A stretch of 64,000 bases of DNA. Source: Gymnothorax reevesii (lineage: Eukaryota; Chordata; Actinopteri; Anguilliformes; Muraenidae). How positions within the stretch are numbered: the first letter of the stretch is position 1; each line of letters opens with the position of its first letter. Positions 1 through 11,231 of this stretch are shown piece after piece. The notes under the pieces were generated by a model. That model did no database searches. It saw only the letters and a list, made by a program, of their open reading frames with translations, and was not told where the DNA came from. Location of the stretch: positions 99,811,447 through 99,875,446 of the forward strand of contig CM056573.1 of assembly GCA_029721435.1 (NCBI GenBank), read 5' to 3'. The position numbers and the translations under genes are program-made.

Positions 1-870
1 ACCTGATATTGACAAAGCACACATGTAGTTAATCGCTCCAAATATTTTTTTTGGTCTGTAACGTTATCTTTTAAAATTACGTCCATGTGAAAAATGTAAC
101 TTTGATACCAGCTCTCCCCTACTTGGCCTGAATAACAAGAAATTTAGCCAGTATCCAATAAAGATTAAGATGTGATGGTGAAAAGCAGACAAACCGAACT
201 GGGCTACGGTGTTGGCAAAGAATGCCAATTTGAATAATTAGGAAAAAATCTTCCTCTGAATTGCATCTCTCATTGTTGCATTTTAGGACATTATTCAAGA
301 TAAATTTTTGTAAAACAGATTTGTTATAAGAGCGCCCTGAAGTTTTAGTGCCTAAAAATATACAAGGTGGAAAACATTCTGAAAAGCGGATGAAATGTGA
401 ATGTGAGATATAAATTATCACAGCCGCACGAAATGCGTGGCAATGGAAATTATGTTCATGCAAATCTGTGCTATTCTATGGCCATTTAAATTTCAAAATG
501 CAGCAATCAAACGTGTTGCCTTAATAAACAGCTCCACTCATTGAACTTAAAGAGCAAACAAATCCACCATTTGATTGCTAATCAAGTGAACGGGAAGAGG
601 TATACTTTTCTTAGAGTTGCCTTATTGGTTAATAGGAGACAATTTTATTTTCATTTGCTTGGCTCCTTTCAGCACGTAGCTGAAAAATACTGATGCCAGT
701 CAAGTTTTTTTCTGAAGCATCTCCCATGCCCTTTGATGTTGGGCACTTTTATTCAGGACAGCATGGGGGTTAATGAAGGAAAAGGGAAAGCTTGGATGTT
801 CACCCCTATGGTAGCAGGTGGTGTTACTACGCTTTAAACAAACATCGATTCAGAATCGCTACACCCCAAG
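1..870. other. Unassigned AT-rich sequence
   Basis: No recognisable coding region, repeat boundary or RNA gene. Short frames on both strands show no family resemblance. Confidence 0.5.
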
Positions 871-871
871 T

Positions 872-2225
872 GAACAATATAATTATAGAAAAATGGAATA
901 TACCAACATGTGTGAAATACTCCATTAATGTTACAATGGAAACAAACAAAATCATAAAAGTAATTTAGTACAAAATAAATTGTAACAAAATCAATGTTTC
1001 ATAATAATCTGGACCCTTCATTTAGGCCTAATACTGAGTGCAACCACCTCTGGCAAGGATAACAGCATGGAGTCTTTCCCTGTAATTTTTGACAAGTTTA
1101 AAGCACACATTTTGGGGGATTTTGGACCTTTTTTTAGACTTCTATGTGAATCCTCTCAAAATCCCTCACATTCTTGGGTTTGCATTTATCAGCTGCCTTC
1201 TTCAACTCAGCCCACAGGTCTTCACATGGATTGAGATCTGGCGACTGAGATGGCCATTGCAGAACTTGATTTTGTTGCAACAGAACCATTTCTTTGTGGA
1301 TCTTGAAGTATACTTTGGGTCATTGTCTTGTTTGAAAGGCCACCTACTGCCAAGTCCCTGCCTCCTGGTGGAGGTAACCAGATTGTCGGCCAAAATTGAT
1401 GGAATTCATTATGCCATTAATCTTAACCAGTGCCCCTGGACCTCTTGAATTGAAACAGCCCCAAAACATGACTGACCTACCACCATATTTCACCACAGGT
1501 ATGAGGTGCTTCTCCTTGTATGTATCTCTGTTTCAACAGCAAACATGCCGATGATGTATCTGACCGAAACGTGCAATTTTGGTCTTATCTGACCAAAGTA
1601 CCTAGTTCCAGTCATAATTTAAGTGATGTTTGGGAAACTCCAAGTGGCTGCTTCTGTGTCTTCTGGTCAGAAAAGACTTTCTTCTGGCAACCCAAAGAGC
1701 CTGTGGAGTGAAGGTGGCCCCGATTGTGCTTTTTGAAACCTGGTGACCCCAAGATGCCACCAAGGCCTGCAATTCCTACCCAGTGATTCCTGGGGATTTT
1801 GTTTGCTTCTCTCACTATCCCCCAAAGTGTTCTGGGGGGCCAAATCCAGTTGCTTCCTCTACCCTGGAGATTTTCAACAGTTCCATATTTTTGGAATTTT
1901 TAAAATAATTGCCCTGACAGTTCTCAGTGGCATATTTAATTGTTTGAGAATCTTCTTGTAGCCATTACCAGATTTATGAAGGTCTATGACAATTTGCCTT
2001 TTTTGAACTGACAGTTGTTTTGTTTTATTCATGGTGTTGGATGACAACAGGATATTGCATGTTTGTTACCTCATATTTATACCCACGTGCATTGGTTCTC
2101 AAACTCAGCCTTGGTCTTTATTCCAACCACATTTGCAATTGTAGGATTTTAACAAGCTGTTGATTTGTCTTAATAGGCTGAATTCCATGTTTAGTGCAGT
2201 TATGTTCTATCTTAAGCCATATTTT
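872..2225 (-). mobile_element. Degenerate Tc1-like transposon, transposase on the minus strand
   Basis: Read on the minus strand, the sequence holds a decayed Tc1-type transposase: a start like MNKTKQLSVQ at about 2033, LHKSGNGYKKI, later QDNDPKYTSRSTKKW near 1300 with the second catalytic Asp, then truncation and frameshifts before the Glu block. Many stops interrupt it. The 3' end matches the subterminal region of the copy at 16292-18046 but lacks the outer ~80 bases, and no complete terminal repeat or TA duplication remains. It is an old dead copy of the same family. Confidence 0.85.
2094..2174 (-). repeat. Interspersed repeat shared with 7213-7315
   Basis: It shares GACAAATC, AGCTTGTTAAAATCC, GGTTGGAA and GAGTTTGAGAACC blocks with 7213-7315, in the opposite orientation. 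In both places it sits inside or beside a Tc1 copy, which suggests a small mobile repeat rather than part of Tc1 itself. Confidence 0.55.
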
Positions 2226-2570
2226 GATGGACATATCCATTATATCATGAAGAATAAAAGCCCTTGAACACACTGTGCTTATTTTTTTATATGCTGAGAA
2301 TTTTCAGGCAAAAACATTTTCCAACAAATCAGATTAGTCTGAGAAAACCAGTAAGATCCAAATTAGGTTGCTGAACATGTTGTGAATCTGCATCTCAGCC
2401 ATGCTTTGTCTAGCCCCATGTTTTAGTTCTGTGCCTGGCTTGCCATGTATGCTTTTTGTGTTTAAGTGACCACTGCCTGCCCCTGACCATCCCCATGATT
2501 ATGTATTGTGTTTTGTTGTTTGATTTCATGTTTTATTATGTTTCATGTTTTGTATTATTTATGTCTTTGC

Positions 2571-2650
2571 CATGTTTTATAGTCTTGCCATGTTTTATAG
2601 TCTTGCCATGTTTCACAGTTTTGCCATGTTTCATAGCCTTGCCATTCTTT
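2571..2650 (+). repeat. About five 18-bp tandem units inside solo LTR A
   Basis: Units of the form CATGTTTTATAGTCTTGC repeat with small changes. Copy B of the LTR has a shorter, more diverged version, so the array expanded after the copies separated and partly explains the length difference. Confidence 0.75.
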
Positions 2651-3227
2651 CATAGTCTTGTTGTGATTTCTAGTCCTGCACTTCGTTTACCCTGTCTTGT
2701 CTTGTGTAGGTCTTTGCCCACGGTCCCTTGTCTGACGTGCCACTCATTCGGGTGATTTCCTGGTTTCTGGGATTTCAATCTTTCTTCATTTCTCATTTTC
2801 TTCCTTCCTCTCTCTTTATGCTATCTACTAACCCTACTAACAGTTTATTGTTTTCGATAATTACTAACCCCGATTAACATTGTACATTTATACTAACTGA
2901 CTAACTTGCACTCGGGATTGTATAGCTGCACATACTAATAGACTAACGATCTCTCAGCATTCGCCCAATCTGTATCTCCGCCCTCCTTGTCTATCACTAA
3001 TTATCTCCACTGCGGTTTTCCTCTTATATCTCTTGCTTTCCCTTTTCTTTAGACTGTACACTTTAGTACTCCTTAACCGGAGCCGTTTATTCGTTCATAG
3101 GAATGTCTCGTTATCCCTGTCTGCGTTTCGGCATTCGCCAGATTCATGTAATTAGTTTTCCTCATGTGTCACTCCCATGTCATTGACTACACCTGTTTAC
3201 CCTAGTCATGTGCTTAACCCGGATATG

Positions 3228-3235
3228 TATATAAG
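3228..3235 (+). promoter_or_regulatory. LTR TATA box
   Basis: TATATAAG in the middle of solo LTR A; the second copy has TATTTAAG at 63358-63365 in the same context after CCGGATATG. Confidence 0.6.
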
Positions 3236-3634
3236 GTGTCTACACTTTTAGTTCCTTGTCAGATCGTCTTTACTCCTTTGTCTTGTGCTACGTTCCTCGC
3301 CTTGCTCATCGTGATATTTTCTTTCTGACTGGATTGCCCGACACTTGTTTTTGGTTTGCCCTTTTGGATCTGATTGCCTTGTGAGTTTTGACCTATTTTT
3401 GCCCGACCACGTCTATTGTCTTTTGCTGCCCTGGTATTTGGATTCGGACTGTTTACGGCTTATGAGTTTGTCTCTCCACCAAACCCACGCCTGTGTACCG
3501 AACCATTTTTGCCTGACCTTGAGTTTTGTTATTGGTGCCCTGGTTACAGTTTTGGATTTTGCCCTTTGGATTCTGCTTTTGGATTGTGGACATTGTACTG
3601 TTGCCAGCTCTGTTGGGGGGTTTCCCCCTTCAGA

Positions 3635-3640
3635 AATAAA
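3635..3640 (+). terminator. LTR poly(A) signal AATAAA
   Basis: AATAAAGCCTCC near the 3' end of solo LTR A, preserved at 63659-63664 in copy B, consistent with the R region of an LTR. Confidence 0.6.
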
Positions 3641-3900
3641 GCCTCCATTTTGCATTTATCTGGTTCTCGCTCTTGGCTCATTTCGTAAAACCTCACAGAA
3701 CACAGGTGTTTGAGCTCTTTCAAAATTTAATTTAATTTGCCTGAACTTAATAAAATAAACATGAGAGAAAACAGATGTGACTCTATCGATGGATTGCATC
3801 TGACATCATGGGAATCACGACCACCATGGTGGATGGCAGAAGTATAGTAAAGTAGCTACAAGTGGACGGCAAGTTGACCGATATCTCTCTCTCTGCAAAA

Positions 3901-4070
3901 ATGGTAATTTCTTGCTGTGCTGTGCGCTACAGCAACAGGCAAGGATATAAGCCTCATAAATCATTTTATCGGACACCTTTGGATCCAGAATGAAAAAATG
4001 ATGGGTTGCAGCCATCAACAGGAAAGACTTGCAGCTCCTCCTTCCGCATTTGTATTTGCAGCGGACATTT
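3901..4070 (+). pseudogene. Degenerate THAP-type zinc-finger domain fragment
   Basis: From ATG at 3901 the frame reads MVISCCAVRYSNRQGYKP, then HKSFYRTPLDPE and a stop; in a shifted frame AAINRKDLQ follows, and CSGH appears further on. The order CC-x-V, SNR, phenylalanine before basic-x-P, AINRK and CSGHF-like is that of the C2CH THAP DNA-binding domain. The stop and at least one frameshift make it non-functional. THAP domains head P-element-like transposases as well as host regulators; no transposase core is seen downstream, so the source is unknown. Confidence 0.6.
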
Positions 4071-4807
4071 GAACATTGAACATTTCTTGTCAGGCAAGTT
4101 TCATACGTTTTACAATTGTGCATCTACTGAAATACCATTGTTTGATTCATGATGCTGTTAAGCAAAACGCTTTTATGATACACCATAAAACTGTCGTTTG
4201 TAACACATCGAGTTGAGCGCGGCATAAAGTACTCCTTGCAATGCAGTTTACTAGATCATAAGCCTAGTGCTAATTTCAAGAATTAGCCACCACTGATCTA
4301 TGACACAACATTGTCCAAACGGCGTTACTAACTAGACAAATTGTCATTTGTATCATGGTTAGAGCTGTTGGTCAGTCTACTTGTTTTCTGAGTATTCAGG
4401 CCGATGCACAATGAGGAAACTGTCACAAGCCCCGTGTTTTGCTTAGGCTGTCCTGTCAATTTTTACGCAGTCATCGAACTGGGTGATCAACAAGGAAGGA
4501 ATACAAAAAACGCAGCGTTCAGACTATGTCAAGTATTTTAGCCAACACAGAAGGATTACCACCGGCCAGTAGTGGTTAAAAATGCGTGGAGATAAGATGA
4601 CACTATCTCTGATTTCGCATTGTAGAATCTGCCTGGCGTCTGCATTCACTGCATGAAAGATGGTCATCGTGCCAAAGCAATCAATCAACAATCGGCTCTC
4701 GTCATAAACATCTGCCCCATCAGAAAATAAAAACTAAGATACTGGTTTCGGCTGTGCATACAATTCTGACTCATGGTTCATTCGGGGTAGTAAAGTGTTC
4801 TATTGCC
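4071..4807. other. Unassigned sequence after the THAP relic
   Basis: No coding or repeat structure that I can support. It may include remains of the element that carried the THAP domain. Confidence 0.4.
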
Positions 4808-4809
4808 TA

Positions 4810-5495
4810 CAGAGGCGTGAAAAAGTATTTGCCCCCTTCCTGATTTCTTACTTTTTTCCACATTTTTCACACTTAAATGTTTCAGATCATCAAACAAATT
4901 TTCACATAAGACAAAGATAACCTGACTAAATACAAAATGCAGTTTTGAAATGATGATTTCATTTATTAAGGGGAAAAAGCTATCCAAACCTACCTGGCCC
5001 ATTTGTGAAAAAGTAATTGCCCCCCTTGTTAAATCATGAATTAACTGTGATTAACCACATTTTTTTAGTCCAATTTCACTGGCCACACCCAGGCCTGATT
5101 ACTGCCAGACCTGTTGAATCAAGAAATAACTAAAATAGAACCTGTTTGACAAAGTGAAGTAGGCTAAAAGATCTCAAAAAGCAACATGTCATGCTACGAA
5201 CTAAAGAAATTCAAGAAATGATGAGAAACAAATTGACATCTATCAGTCTGGAAAGGGTGGCAAAGCCATTTCTAAGGCTTTGGGACTCCGCTGAATCATG
5301 GTGTTAGCCATTATCCACAAATAGAGAAAACTTGGAACAGTTCCTCCATAGCAATGTGAAAGACTAGTTGCCAGTTATCGCAAACACTTGATTGCAGTTG
5401 TTGTCGCAGACGGTGGCACAACCAGTTTTAGGGCAATGACTTTTTCACACCAGGCCAGGTAGGTTTGGATAGCTTTTTCCCCTTCTCTGAATATT
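4810..5495 (+). mobile_element. Internally deleted and 3'-truncated Tc1-like element
   Basis: It starts after TA with CAGAGGCGTGAAAAAG, then TATTTGCCCCCTTCCTGATT, the terminal repeat of a common teleost Tc1 family. An inner copy of AAAAAGTAATTGCCCCC lies at about 5008. A transposase start is recognisable from about 5213 (KEIQEMMRNK... then SGKGGKAISKALGL), but the body is missing: the sequence jumps to the 3' subterminal repeat near 5434 and is cut off before the final ~170 bases. Confidence 0.8.
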
Positions 5496-5825
5496 TACAC
5501 CAAATTAAACAACAAAACAATATCTCTTTTGACGGCCTCTCATCCTAAACCTTTCAGCTTTGCTTCTGTCTCAGTCGAAACGTCCCTGCAAAAAATGTGC
5601 TATAGGACTCCTATGGGACAGTTCAATGGAATTCTATGGAACTTAAGTGCCTCAAATCCTATAGAAAAAAGTCCTATAGAAAACAGTTCCATAGAAAATC
5701 TCTGGAAGAATTTTTTTTAAGTTTGGCATCTTCAATCCCACCCAAATTTGGAAGGCAACCATAAACAAAGCAACCATTTTATATTACATTTCGCTGCAAT
5801 CCTTTCCCAACTTGCAACCCTGTAG

Positions 5826-6031
5826 CAGAGGAGTCCCCAATCTTTCCAAGAATGGGCCGGTGTGGGTGCAGGCTTTCATTGCAACCAAGCAGTTACATGC
5901 CTGATGCTTCTAATCAAGGTTATTAGCCAAGAGTCCAGGGGTTAATCAGTAGTATCAGGTGTGTAATTGTTTAGTAGCAATGAAAGCCTGCACCCACACC
6001 GACCCTTTCTGGGAAAGATTGGGGACCCCTG
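5826..6031. mobile_element. hAT-type MITE (206 bp palindrome)
   Basis: The left end CAGAGGAGTCCCCAATCTTT mirrors the right end ending in GGGGACCCCTG; most of the element is one hairpin with GTGGGTGCAGGCTTTCAT arms. CTGTAG occurs directly on both sides (5820-5825, 6032-6037), a partial match to the 8-bp duplication expected of hAT. Its inner arm sequence recurs in the MITE at 16538-16741. Confidence 0.8.
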
Positions 6032-6059
6032 CTGTAGCACAATGACCACTCATGTTCTA

Positions 6060-6130
6060 CTCTGACCAGGGCTCGAACCCAGACACTTCTGCTCCGCAAT
6101 GCAGGGCTTTAATCAAGTAAGCCATTACTT
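6060..6130 (-). mobile_element. tRNA-derived SINE head
   Basis: On the minus strand TGGCTTACTTGATTAAAGC resembles a tRNA D-arm/A-box and GGGTTCGAGCCC is a B-box, spaced as in a tRNA. It shares GCAGAAGTG with the tRNA-like stretch at 58180-58262. The acceptor stem is not intact, so it is not a tRNA gene. Confidence 0.5.
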
Positions 6131-6917
6131 TCCATTCACAAGTATGTGAATGGAAAATAATAATTTGATTGAAATTTTTAAATTAAGGGAAAAGTTCAAA
6201 AGGTCAAACTTTCAATGTAATTCTGTCTTTGTAAGCAAGTAAGCAAGTTTTCCATGAAAGCATAATAAAGTTGTAATGCCTAACATTTATATTTTTTAAT
6301 TACTGCCAAGGAAATGGAACGAGGTCCTCATATACCGTAACTGAAATACTGCTAAGTTGTGTGGTCAGTCAGTCAATCAATCATCTGATCAGAGAATCAA
6401 TGAGTAGGTATGTGCCTGGTACCCCATGTGCTTACGCACGCCTTAAAGTTAAAAGGGACACAATTTCCTTGCTACTTCAGTATCGTGGATATCAGTGCAT
6501 ATTGCACATTTTCATACCATTAGTCCGGTTTCTCACTTCAAGAACCCAAGTACACACCAGCTAAATTCGACAAATCCTTCGACAGAGCATTGCAAGGATT
6601 CATAAGATTTATTTTTATTTTGCCCTTATTTAAGATGTCTTTCCCATTAAGATTTTGTTCTATCAGAAGGTCCTAAAGACCATCAAAGTCCTATAGATCA
6701 GGGTTTTCAAGTACATTGTTCTGTAGGAAGGTCTTATGGAACAGCAATAATCTTACAAGACATTCTTTTCCATAGAGGTGCTCTATAGTTTTCTAGCAAA
6801 TTCCTATAGAACACACGGTAAATCCGATAGAACATGCTGCTCAACTAAAATGTTCTATATAGTTCTATTGATGTTCTATAGAATTCCATCGAAGTCCTAT
6901 AGAACATTTTTTGCAGG

Positions 6918-7210
6918 AATCCTCCATCCGTCATGACGCGGTCACGTGGTCTCGTGACGTACATGCAATGGGTTATGTTGGCCAAATAAATTGCCAGTTT
7001 TTGCTGCCAAGTGTCAACAGTTTCACAAATGAGGAACCTATTGATTGTTCACGTTGATTAAATGTTTGGTTTAATTGTTTCCCTGTGCAGTTATTAATAC
7101 TAGTTTTTTATATATCTCAATGTAGATATGCTTTTTTTTATTCTTCATGACATGTATAGATTTGTCAAATGTGGCTTAAGAGGATAAATAACTGCTCTGA
7201 ATATAAATGC
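6918..7210. other. Unassigned sequence
   Basis: AT-rich, with no supportable feature. Confidence 0.4.
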
Positions 7211-7212
7211 AC

Positions 7213-7315
7213 CTAATTAAGACAAATCAATAGCTTGTTAAAATCCTGATTGCAATTATGGTTGGAACAAGAACCAACACACACAGTGGGATGCCAGGAA
7301 TGAGTTTGAGAACCA
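7213..7315 (+). repeat. Interspersed repeat shared with 2094-2174
   Basis: It carries AATTAAGACAAATCAAT, AGCTTGTTAAAATCC, GGTTGGAACAAG and GAGTTTGAGAACC, in the orientation opposite to the other copy. Confidence 0.55.
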
Positions 7316-7326
7316 CTGCGCGAGTG

Positions 7327-7649
7327 AAACAGGAAGTGATGCAATGGCTCAGTTTATTTCCTTAACCCTTAAATAAGCGGAATTTAATACCTGGATTAAT
7401 TTTAGTAGACGTTATCTAAAATAATCTTTAAGGGTGCCATTAATTGTGAAACCTTGATTTGGAGAAAAATGATTTTTAATGAAATCAGTAGATGATTTTG
7501 GTTGGTTCCACTGGAACATTAATTGTACAGTATTTCTTGTGTGTTGGTATTTAGAGTTTCTCTATAAATGTATTTTTTAGAATTTTTAAAAGTACAGTAC
7601 TGTTTGTGCATTGCCAGTCATGGACGCCACTAATTTTGGAGCCCACTGT
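7327..7649 (-). mobile_element. 5' end fragment of a Tc1-like element
   Basis: On the minus strand it starts with the ACAGTGGGCTCCAAAATTA terminus and matches the first ~500 bases of the element at 16292-18046 up to CTTCCTGTTTC. No transposase is left. Confidence 0.8.
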
Positions 7650-7786
7650 GTTTAAAGAATCTATTCAAAAAATGGAATTCATATGAATCCATAGTCTTCT
7701 TTGCCATTCTTCAAAACAGCCCATTTTCAAACATTCTTGCCACAAGGAAGCATGCAATGCACCAAAAGAACAAAGTTACAGACCAC

Positions 7787-7789
<3 letters not shown>

Positions 7790-7817
<28 letters not shown>
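7790..7817. repeat. (ATT)n microsatellite
   Basis: About nine perfect ATT units. Confidence 0.95.
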
Positions 7818-7819
7818 CA

Positions 7820-9400
7820 CACCTCACACTTTAATACTGAAGTGTGGGAAAACAAAATTAGCCAGTATTATTAAAGATGGAGTATATTTTGGTTCATGAA
7901 TATCATGCCTTTTGGGAAGAAGGGCTTGGTTAATCCGATTTCATTATTTGCATAGGCACTCAGTCAAAATGATAAGTACCCTCATTTTGGATATGATGAC
8001 AAGATCAAGGTCTTGCACTGTAGTACTTTATTTGTGCACATGAATGTGTGACATGAATCTGCTGCTGTGGTACTTGTTGGTTTCGTCAGTAAAGGGAGGC
8101 AGAGTAAAGCCTGACTAATACGACACAGAAGACACAAGCACGAGTCACTACTAGTGTGCTGCTGTTCTCTTGTCTCTTTCAGCTGCGAGCAGAGACAGGC
8201 CATCACGAGTTCAGGCAGCAGATGCATTAGTACACAGCAAATGAACCATCTTCCTGCAGGAGGGGAGCAGGCCGGCACTGCAGTTGCAAATAAATGGTAA
8301 GTTTCAAATTGGCTTGCTTCATAAGGATGCTCTTCAAACAAAAGGAAAAAATTCACTCCTTTTTCAATCTGCTCAGCCTCAACAGAGTTTTCCTTCAAGA
8401 TGAGTCATTTTAGACAGCCTTCCATAGTTACCAATTTAGTTTGATGTTCTACCAGCATTCAGAGCATACATTATTGCTTTCCATTATGTTCAACACTGAG
8501 CATCCGATTTTCCCTAAATAAAATATGTAAGGATTTAAATGTACTTGCGCACTATGCCATAGCTGCAAGGTGATGAGCTAAGAAGAGCAGTGATCCATCA
8601 AAAGAGGCTGGCTCAAATCAATACCAGTACTGCTACCTGGTGCAGTGGCTCTGATGTATGCAACAAGATGTAAAAAATTATTTTACTATCCTCCCAACAA
8701 GTATGTGAAAATGACATTGTGACGTCATTTTCACATACTTGCGTCAGAGTGGTGTCATCGCGACCCCTAGCCGCTAGAACCGCAATGCGTTGAAGAAAAA
8801 AATGGTATTAATTTCAAGTCTCCAGCTTAATTAGAACTGAAGTTTTGGATCTAAATGTGTTTTCAACCTTTTGTGTGACCTTGACCTTTGACATAGAAAC
8901 TTCAAAAAGTATAGGTCTGTGGTGAGTGACCAATGCTAACGTCTCCATGTTTTCTTAGGATTGGTGCAGGATAAATGACAAAAGGGTGTGCAACTAACAA
9001 ACTGACAGACAAACAGATGTCTAAGGCAAGTACATCAGTCGGTTGCTTATCATGACTGTGACACATGAAACAATAGACACAACTTCTTATTTAAAAAAAA
9101 AAAAATTATTGAATTTACTTACCATGATCCAAAACAGCTTTTCAACACACTGAATGTGTTGAGGCAATGTGACATATCAGACCTGCATGGGCTCTGGGAA
9201 AATCACTGCATAAATTTCATTTGGTGTTACATTTGGATCTCCCTTTTATTTATTATTTTAGGAATTCTGCGCACGACAGTATTGATAGATGCAAAATAAT
9301 CCACTGTCATAGCTGAAATATGTTTGATTTTTCTTTGAATGAATGTGTGTTGGCTGCAGCACTAAGTGGACACTTTGCATGGGCATCTCACGAAGCAGCG
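7820..9400. other. Non-coding stretch, one perfect hairpin
   Basis: No gene is supportable; a 138-codon minus-strand frame at 8398-7982 resembles no known family. The 18-bp inverted repeat is listed separately. Confidence 0.4.
8698..8741. repeat. Perfect 18-bp inverted repeat with 8-base loop
   Basis: CAAGTATGTGAAAATGAC and its exact complement GTCATTTTCACATACTTG are separated by ATTGTGAC. Confidence 0.9.
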
Positions 9401-10068
9401 CTTGGCACAGACTTCTGAAGAAAAATTCACATAAAATGAAAATGGAGGGATATTTTTGACCCCCTTAGCGCAGAAGCCAAATCTGGCTATTTATGCGGTA
9501 CCTTATTTAAGGCTTTATAATTCAAGATTGCAGCAGCAAAGACAGGAAAGGAATGGCTCAACTGATGCAGGACACTTCAAGCATTTAGAATTACATCATA
9601 TTTCAGTTTATTTTCATAATGTTGGTGGAGAAAAAGGGCTGCAAACATAATTAATCTTCATGAAAATTCAGCAGTGACATTGTAAATTGTTTCTGGGATC
9701 ATAAACTCCAAGACCACAAATATAACTATGATTAAAATCTGATTTAGAATTTATATCGGATTCAACAAAATAGAATTCCTAGGTTTTTGCTCATTTAACA
9801 TGTTGACTGCCGACTACGAGATAACTCGTAATGGAGGGTCAGGCCCGGTGCTATACCTGAAAATTCGGGGGCAAATATCCATCCCTTTATTGACAACAAT
9901 TAGTCCTGGCTATTTTTGGATGGTTTTCCTTTATTACCACGTTTTCTAATTCAAGAATAATCAAGTGGCAATTGAAGATACGGTTTCTGTCCCCCATGCG
10001 ATCTAAAAGTGACAAAATAATGGGCTACATTCAGTACAGAAAAATTATTTAATTATAAATAGGTCTAA

Positions 10069-10312
10069 AACTGGCACTCAGCAACAGTAATTTTTTTTCC
10101 AGTGAGAGCGGCATTTCAGAACTCTTTTGTGAATGAAAGTAATTTCGGCGACAAGTATGTACACCTGCTTTTGCAGCACAGTCACACAACTTGCTGTAAA
10201 AAAAAGACAGCTGTCCGACTGTAAAATGTAAATGGAAGAAACCACATACTAGTCACCAAAATTACCTTAATTCGCTGAAGAGTTCTGAAATGCCGTTGCC
10301 GAGTGCCAGTGT
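10069..10312. repeat. Inverted repeat inside the large foldback element
   Basis: CTGGCACTCAGCAAC and GCATTTCAGAACTCTT at 10070-10122 recur inverted at about 10265-10310, and CGACAAGTATG pairs with CATACTAGTC. This may be another small MITE or the loop of the larger palindrome. Confidence 0.6.
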
Positions 10313-11100
10313 ATATATATCTGTTTGGTTAAAATAAAGCATATTTCAGTTATTAATGAGTTAGTAAGTTACAGTATACTAGCTCCTAATATGGTGTGGA
10401 AAGTGTTTATTAAAGCTTGCGTTTCATTTGGATGGTCGAAGTTTGAAACAGCAAGCTGTCCGTTACGAGTGAATGTTCTGAAATTAGCAGCTCCTTTAAT
10501 GAGTGTGTGCTTGCTACTGGGGCTCTGAAGAAAAATGTTGAAAATTCTAATTTTTTTTCATGGAGAAAAAGCATGTTTTTGGCTTGGAGAGGTTACTGGT
10601 GACCACTGATGCCTATCCGTGCCTACATGCTACATTCCACTGTAAAATCATCAATTCATGTTGAACTTCATGAGTCAAAAGTTGATGTGTTAAAAATATG
10701 TTTATGATTTTGACAGTGCATAATTTTGCAGGCTCTGACAGCTCGGGGAGCCACTTGGATCTGTCTTATTTGGCTCATAAATGGTAGAGAATTTTGAAAA
10801 TCGCACTCAGATGAAATACACTAGTGGTTAAGAAATTTATGATCCCAGAAATGCGCTGTTTTAACTCCCAGCCATTTTTCACTCCTCAGTATTTATTTCT
10901 TTTTATTTCAATGCTGAATTGTTGTGGAACATTTTTTTCTTTGTGGCCCTTTTTCTCTAGCAAAATTATGAAAATAAACTGAAATACAGTGGAATACTAA
11001 ATGCCACAAGGGTCTAATTTCAGTTAAAGCTGTAGTCTACGATTTGAGAATCAGTTGAGAAAGATTGAGACGTTGAGAAAAATTTGAAAAAAGCATCCCG

Positions 11101-11102
<2 letters not shown>

Positions 11103-11133
<31 letters not shown>
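11103..11133. repeat. (CA)n microsatellite
   Basis: About fifteen perfect CA units. Confidence 0.95.
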
Positions 11134-11135
<2 letters not shown>

Positions 11136-11231
11136 CCCCTCTGTGTTCCCTGATCCCTCCCACCGATCACGTGTGGCCCTCCGCCCGGAGACTCCCAGAC
11201 ACACCCCCTCTACCAGAGCAACAATCCGGCT

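Larger units (their letters stand above)
2378..3697 (+). mobile_element. Solo LTR, copy A (1320 bp), flanked by 5-bp duplication GAACA
   Basis: The element begins TGTTGTGAATCTGC and ends AAAACCTCACA; the 5-base sequence GAACA occurs immediately before (2373-2377) and after (3698-3702). Inside, TATATAAG (3228-3235) and AATAAA (3635-3640) sit about 400 bases apart, as U3 promoter and R poly(A) signal would. It is homologous end to end with 62573-63721. No internal retroelement genes adjoin it, so it is a solo LTR left by recombination. A 5-bp duplication fits Gypsy, BEL or some endogenous retroviruses; the family cannot be fixed. Confidence 0.85.
5585..6917. mobile_element. Foldback-like element with CCTGCAAAAAATG termini and CCTATAGAA-type repeats
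   Basis: CCTGCAAAAAATG at 5585 is mirrored by CATTTTTTGCAGG ending at 6917, and both arms continue with TTCTATAGGACT-like sequence. The arms are filled with variants of CCTATAGAA/TTCTATAGG (about 5600-5700 and 6660-6910). No transposase frame is present, so it is non-autonomous. A hAT-type MITE and a tRNA-like SINE head lie in its interior. No target-site duplication is clear. Confidence 0.7.

Noticed and set aside
2571..2650. Regular 18-bp repeats that could suggest a CRISPR-like array
   Set aside because: Contiguous tandem units without spacers, in a vertebrate LTR.
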